A program made the translations under genes and the position numbers. The notes below the pieces were generated by a model that was given only the letters and a program-made list of their open reading frames with translations, did no database searches and had not been told where the DNA came from. A stretch of DNA of 64,000 nt from Aliarcobacter sp. (GTDB taxonomy: Bacteria > Campylobacterota > Campylobacteria > Campylobacterales > Arcobacteraceae): positions 62,001 to 126,000 of the forward strand of contig JAQVBE010000007.1 in the NCBI GenBank assembly GCA_028690445.1, written 5' to 3'. Positions 62,486-64,000 of the stretch are shown piece by piece. Positions within the stretch are counted from its first letter, which is position 1, and every line of letters starts with the position of its first letter.

Positions 62486-64000
62486 ATGAATAGAGAATTA
62501 AATATTGCAGGAAAATTATCACTATTATTTATAAATCATCCACTAACTTTTATCTTTGGTATATTTATTCTAATTTTAGGATACATCTCACTTCTTCTAA
62601 TGCCAAGAGAAGAAAATCCACAAATAAAAGTAAGTGGAGGTGTTGTAATAGTAGCACTTCCAGGTGCACTTCCAAGTGAAATACAAAAAGTAATTATTGA
62701 GCCTTTAGAAAAAAAAATAAGAGAGATAAAAGGGGTTGAAAATATTTATTCATTTGCTAAAGATTCAGTTGCTATTGTTCAAGTTCAATATTTTATAGGT
62801 GAAGATAAAGAAAAATCTAATTTAAAACTTTATGACCAAGTTATGAGGAATATGGATTTAATGCCTCATGGTGCATTGCAACCAATGATAAAAACTATGG
62901 ATATTGATACAGATATTCCAATAGCTACAATTGCCTTTTATTCACAAAAAGAACAAAAAAAAGATTTAGTTTCGCAAAGTCAACTTTTTAATGAAGTAAG
63001 TAAAATCACAAAAGAAATTAATAAAATAAAAGATGTTGCTTTGGTTGATTTAAAAGGTGAGAAAAAAGAACAGTTCAATATATTAGTTGATGCAAATAAG
63101 CTTTCATCTTATAACTTATCTTTAGGTCAAGTTATGAAACAAATTCAAGCACTTTCATATAAAACTCCAAATATTACAACAAATACACAAAGTTCTGAAA
63201 TTGTTATTTTTGGAATAAAAGAAGCAATAGAAAATGAAAAAGATTTAGAAAATCTCATAATCTCTTATAATTTTCAAACTCCTATTTATTTAAAAGATAT
63301 TGCACTTGTTGAGAAATCTTATGATATTCAAAATAAAAAAGAGGCTTTTATTTATTTAAGAGATGATACAAATGATTTTGAAGAATCTAGTCAAATAACC
63401 CTTAGTGCATCAAAATTAAAAGGCGCAAATTCTGTGACAATTAATGAAAAAATTTTTGCATATATGAACTCTATAAAAGAAGAACTATTAGCAAAAAATA
63501 TAAAATATACTATTACAAGAGATGATGGTTATATGGCAAATAATGCTGTAAATAAATTAGTTTTAGACCTTTTAATATCTATTATAATTATTGCAATTTT
63601 ACTTATTTTTACTTTAGGATTAAAAGAAGCAATGATTGTATCTTTAATGGTTCCTATGATTTTATCTCTTACATTATTTATAGGATTTATTCTAGGAGAA
63701 ACAATCAATAGAATTACTTTATTTGCACTCATCGTTTCTTTAGGAATGTTAGTTGATGCTGCTATTATTGTAATTGAAAATATTCATAGACATAAAAAAG
63801 AATCCCCCAATATGGATATAGTACCCCTAGCAATAAATGCAACAAATGAAATAGGAAATGCAACAAATATTGCAACAATTGCAATTATTATGACTTTTAT
63901 CCCTATGTTTTTTGTTGGAGGAATGATGGGGCAATTTATGCACCCTCTTCCTGTTTTTGTACCTATTTCTTTGGCAATGTCATTATTCGTAGCATATGCG
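62486..64000 (+). CDS. RND multidrug/solute efflux transporter, N-terminal part, cut by window
   Basis: About 505 residues are visible. The N-terminal helix LTFIFGIFILILGYISLLLMPREENPQIKV is typical, followed by the porter domain with LPGALPSEIQKVIIEPLEKKIREIKGVENI and helices 2-6. In helix 4 the proton-relay motif reads GMLVDAAIIVIENIHRH: the first Asp is kept but the second position of the AcrB Asp-Asp pair is Ala. It lies 11 nt after the adaptor. ATG 62486. The likely start context is AGGGATAAACAAA. The substrate class cannot be told. Confidence 0.92.
   Translation, partial: MNRELNIAGKLSLLFINHPLTFIFGIFILILGYISLLLMPREENPQIKVSGGVVIVALPGALPSEIQKVIIEPLEKKIREIKGVENIYSFAKDSVAIVQVQYFIGEDKEKSNLKLYDQVMRNMDLMPHGALQPMIKTMDIDTDIPIATIAFYSQKEQKKDLVSQSQLFNEVSKITKEINKIKDVALVDLKGEKKEQFNILVDANKLSSYNLSLGQVMKQIQALSYKTPNITTNTQSSEIVIFGIKEAIENEKDLENLIISYNFQTPIYLKDIALVEKSYDIQNKKEAFIYLRDDTNDFEESSQITLSASKLKGANSVTINEKIFAYMNSIKEELLAKNIKYTITRDDGYMANNAVNKLVLDLLISIIIIAILLIFTLGLKEAMIVSLMVPMILSLTLFIGFILGETINRITLFALIVSLGMLVDAAIIVIENIHRHKKESPNMDIVPLAINATNEIGNATNIATIAIIMTFIPMFFVGGMMGQFMHPLPVFVPISLAMSLFVAYA

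Overview
The window is about 27-30% GC and gene-dense. It looks like chromosomal DNA of a Campylobacterota (epsilonproteobacterial) species, most likely of the Arcobacter/Aliarcobacter group. This is an inference from gene content read by eye: a monomeric NADP isocitrate dehydrogenase beside malate dehydrogenase, the biotin enzyme BioV, a cbpA-hspR heat-shock pair, an aroB-mscS-mtaB-ftsH-like run that I recall as also clustered in Helicobacter, a stand-alone MnmC-type FAD domain, flagellar fliK/flhX/fliP, and an oxygen-dependent HemF suited to micro-aerobic life. No 16S or 23S rRNA is present, so the genus is not proven.

Layout. 1-7.1 kb: the end of an AsmA/YhdP-like gene overlapping mltG head to head, then icd, mdh, a small HMA metallochaperone and a membrane acyltransferase. 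7.2-10.3 kb: a tight minus-strand operon (rhodanese, MnmC-like FAD oxidase with an added cysteine cluster, unknown membrane-anchored protein, L,D-transpeptidase). 10.4-14.6 kb: a CheY-like receiver, CheC-type phosphatase and PAS histidine kinase, followed by cbpA-hspR behind a consensus sigma70 promoter with an HspR-like operator. 14.6-21.1 kb: dapE, a giant DUF748/AsmA-like protein, mutS2 and an RcnB-like secreted protein. 21.2-27.8 kb: mogA-bioV-ftsH-like-mtaB-mscS-aroB, all on the minus strand and mostly overlapping.

27.8-32 kb: a DEAD-box helicase that probably starts at ATT, an intact IS256-family element, and a small accessory patch (orphan gene, HigBA toxin-antitoxin, palindromes) next to tRNA-Glu. 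32-47.9 kb: core genes (tsaC-like, carB, moeB/thiF-like, polysaccharide deacetylase, xseB, metX, a PTP-like protein, hemF, ftsZ, ftsA, a PpiD-type chaperone, recD2, arsC-like). 48.1-52.7 kb: a second accessory patch with a broken tyrosine integrase, an MBOAT plus SGNH O-acylation pair, a structured intergenic segment and two small orphan genes. 53-55.1 kb: a GMC oxidoreductase with its Tat-type partner subunit. 55.2-60.2 kb: fliK and flhX, then a small membrane protein and PBP2 (mrdA), then fliP. 60.4-64 kb: a TolC-adaptor-RND efflux operon that runs off the window.

No CRISPR array, prophage or rRNA operon was seen. The most interesting items are the self-contained kinase/receiver/CheC circuit, the promoter-embedded HspR box, the probable ATT start and upstream palindrome of the helicase, the FtsH-like ATPase without a protease site, the cysteine cluster in the MnmC-like enzyme, and the two probably leaderless genes (mutS2, fliK).
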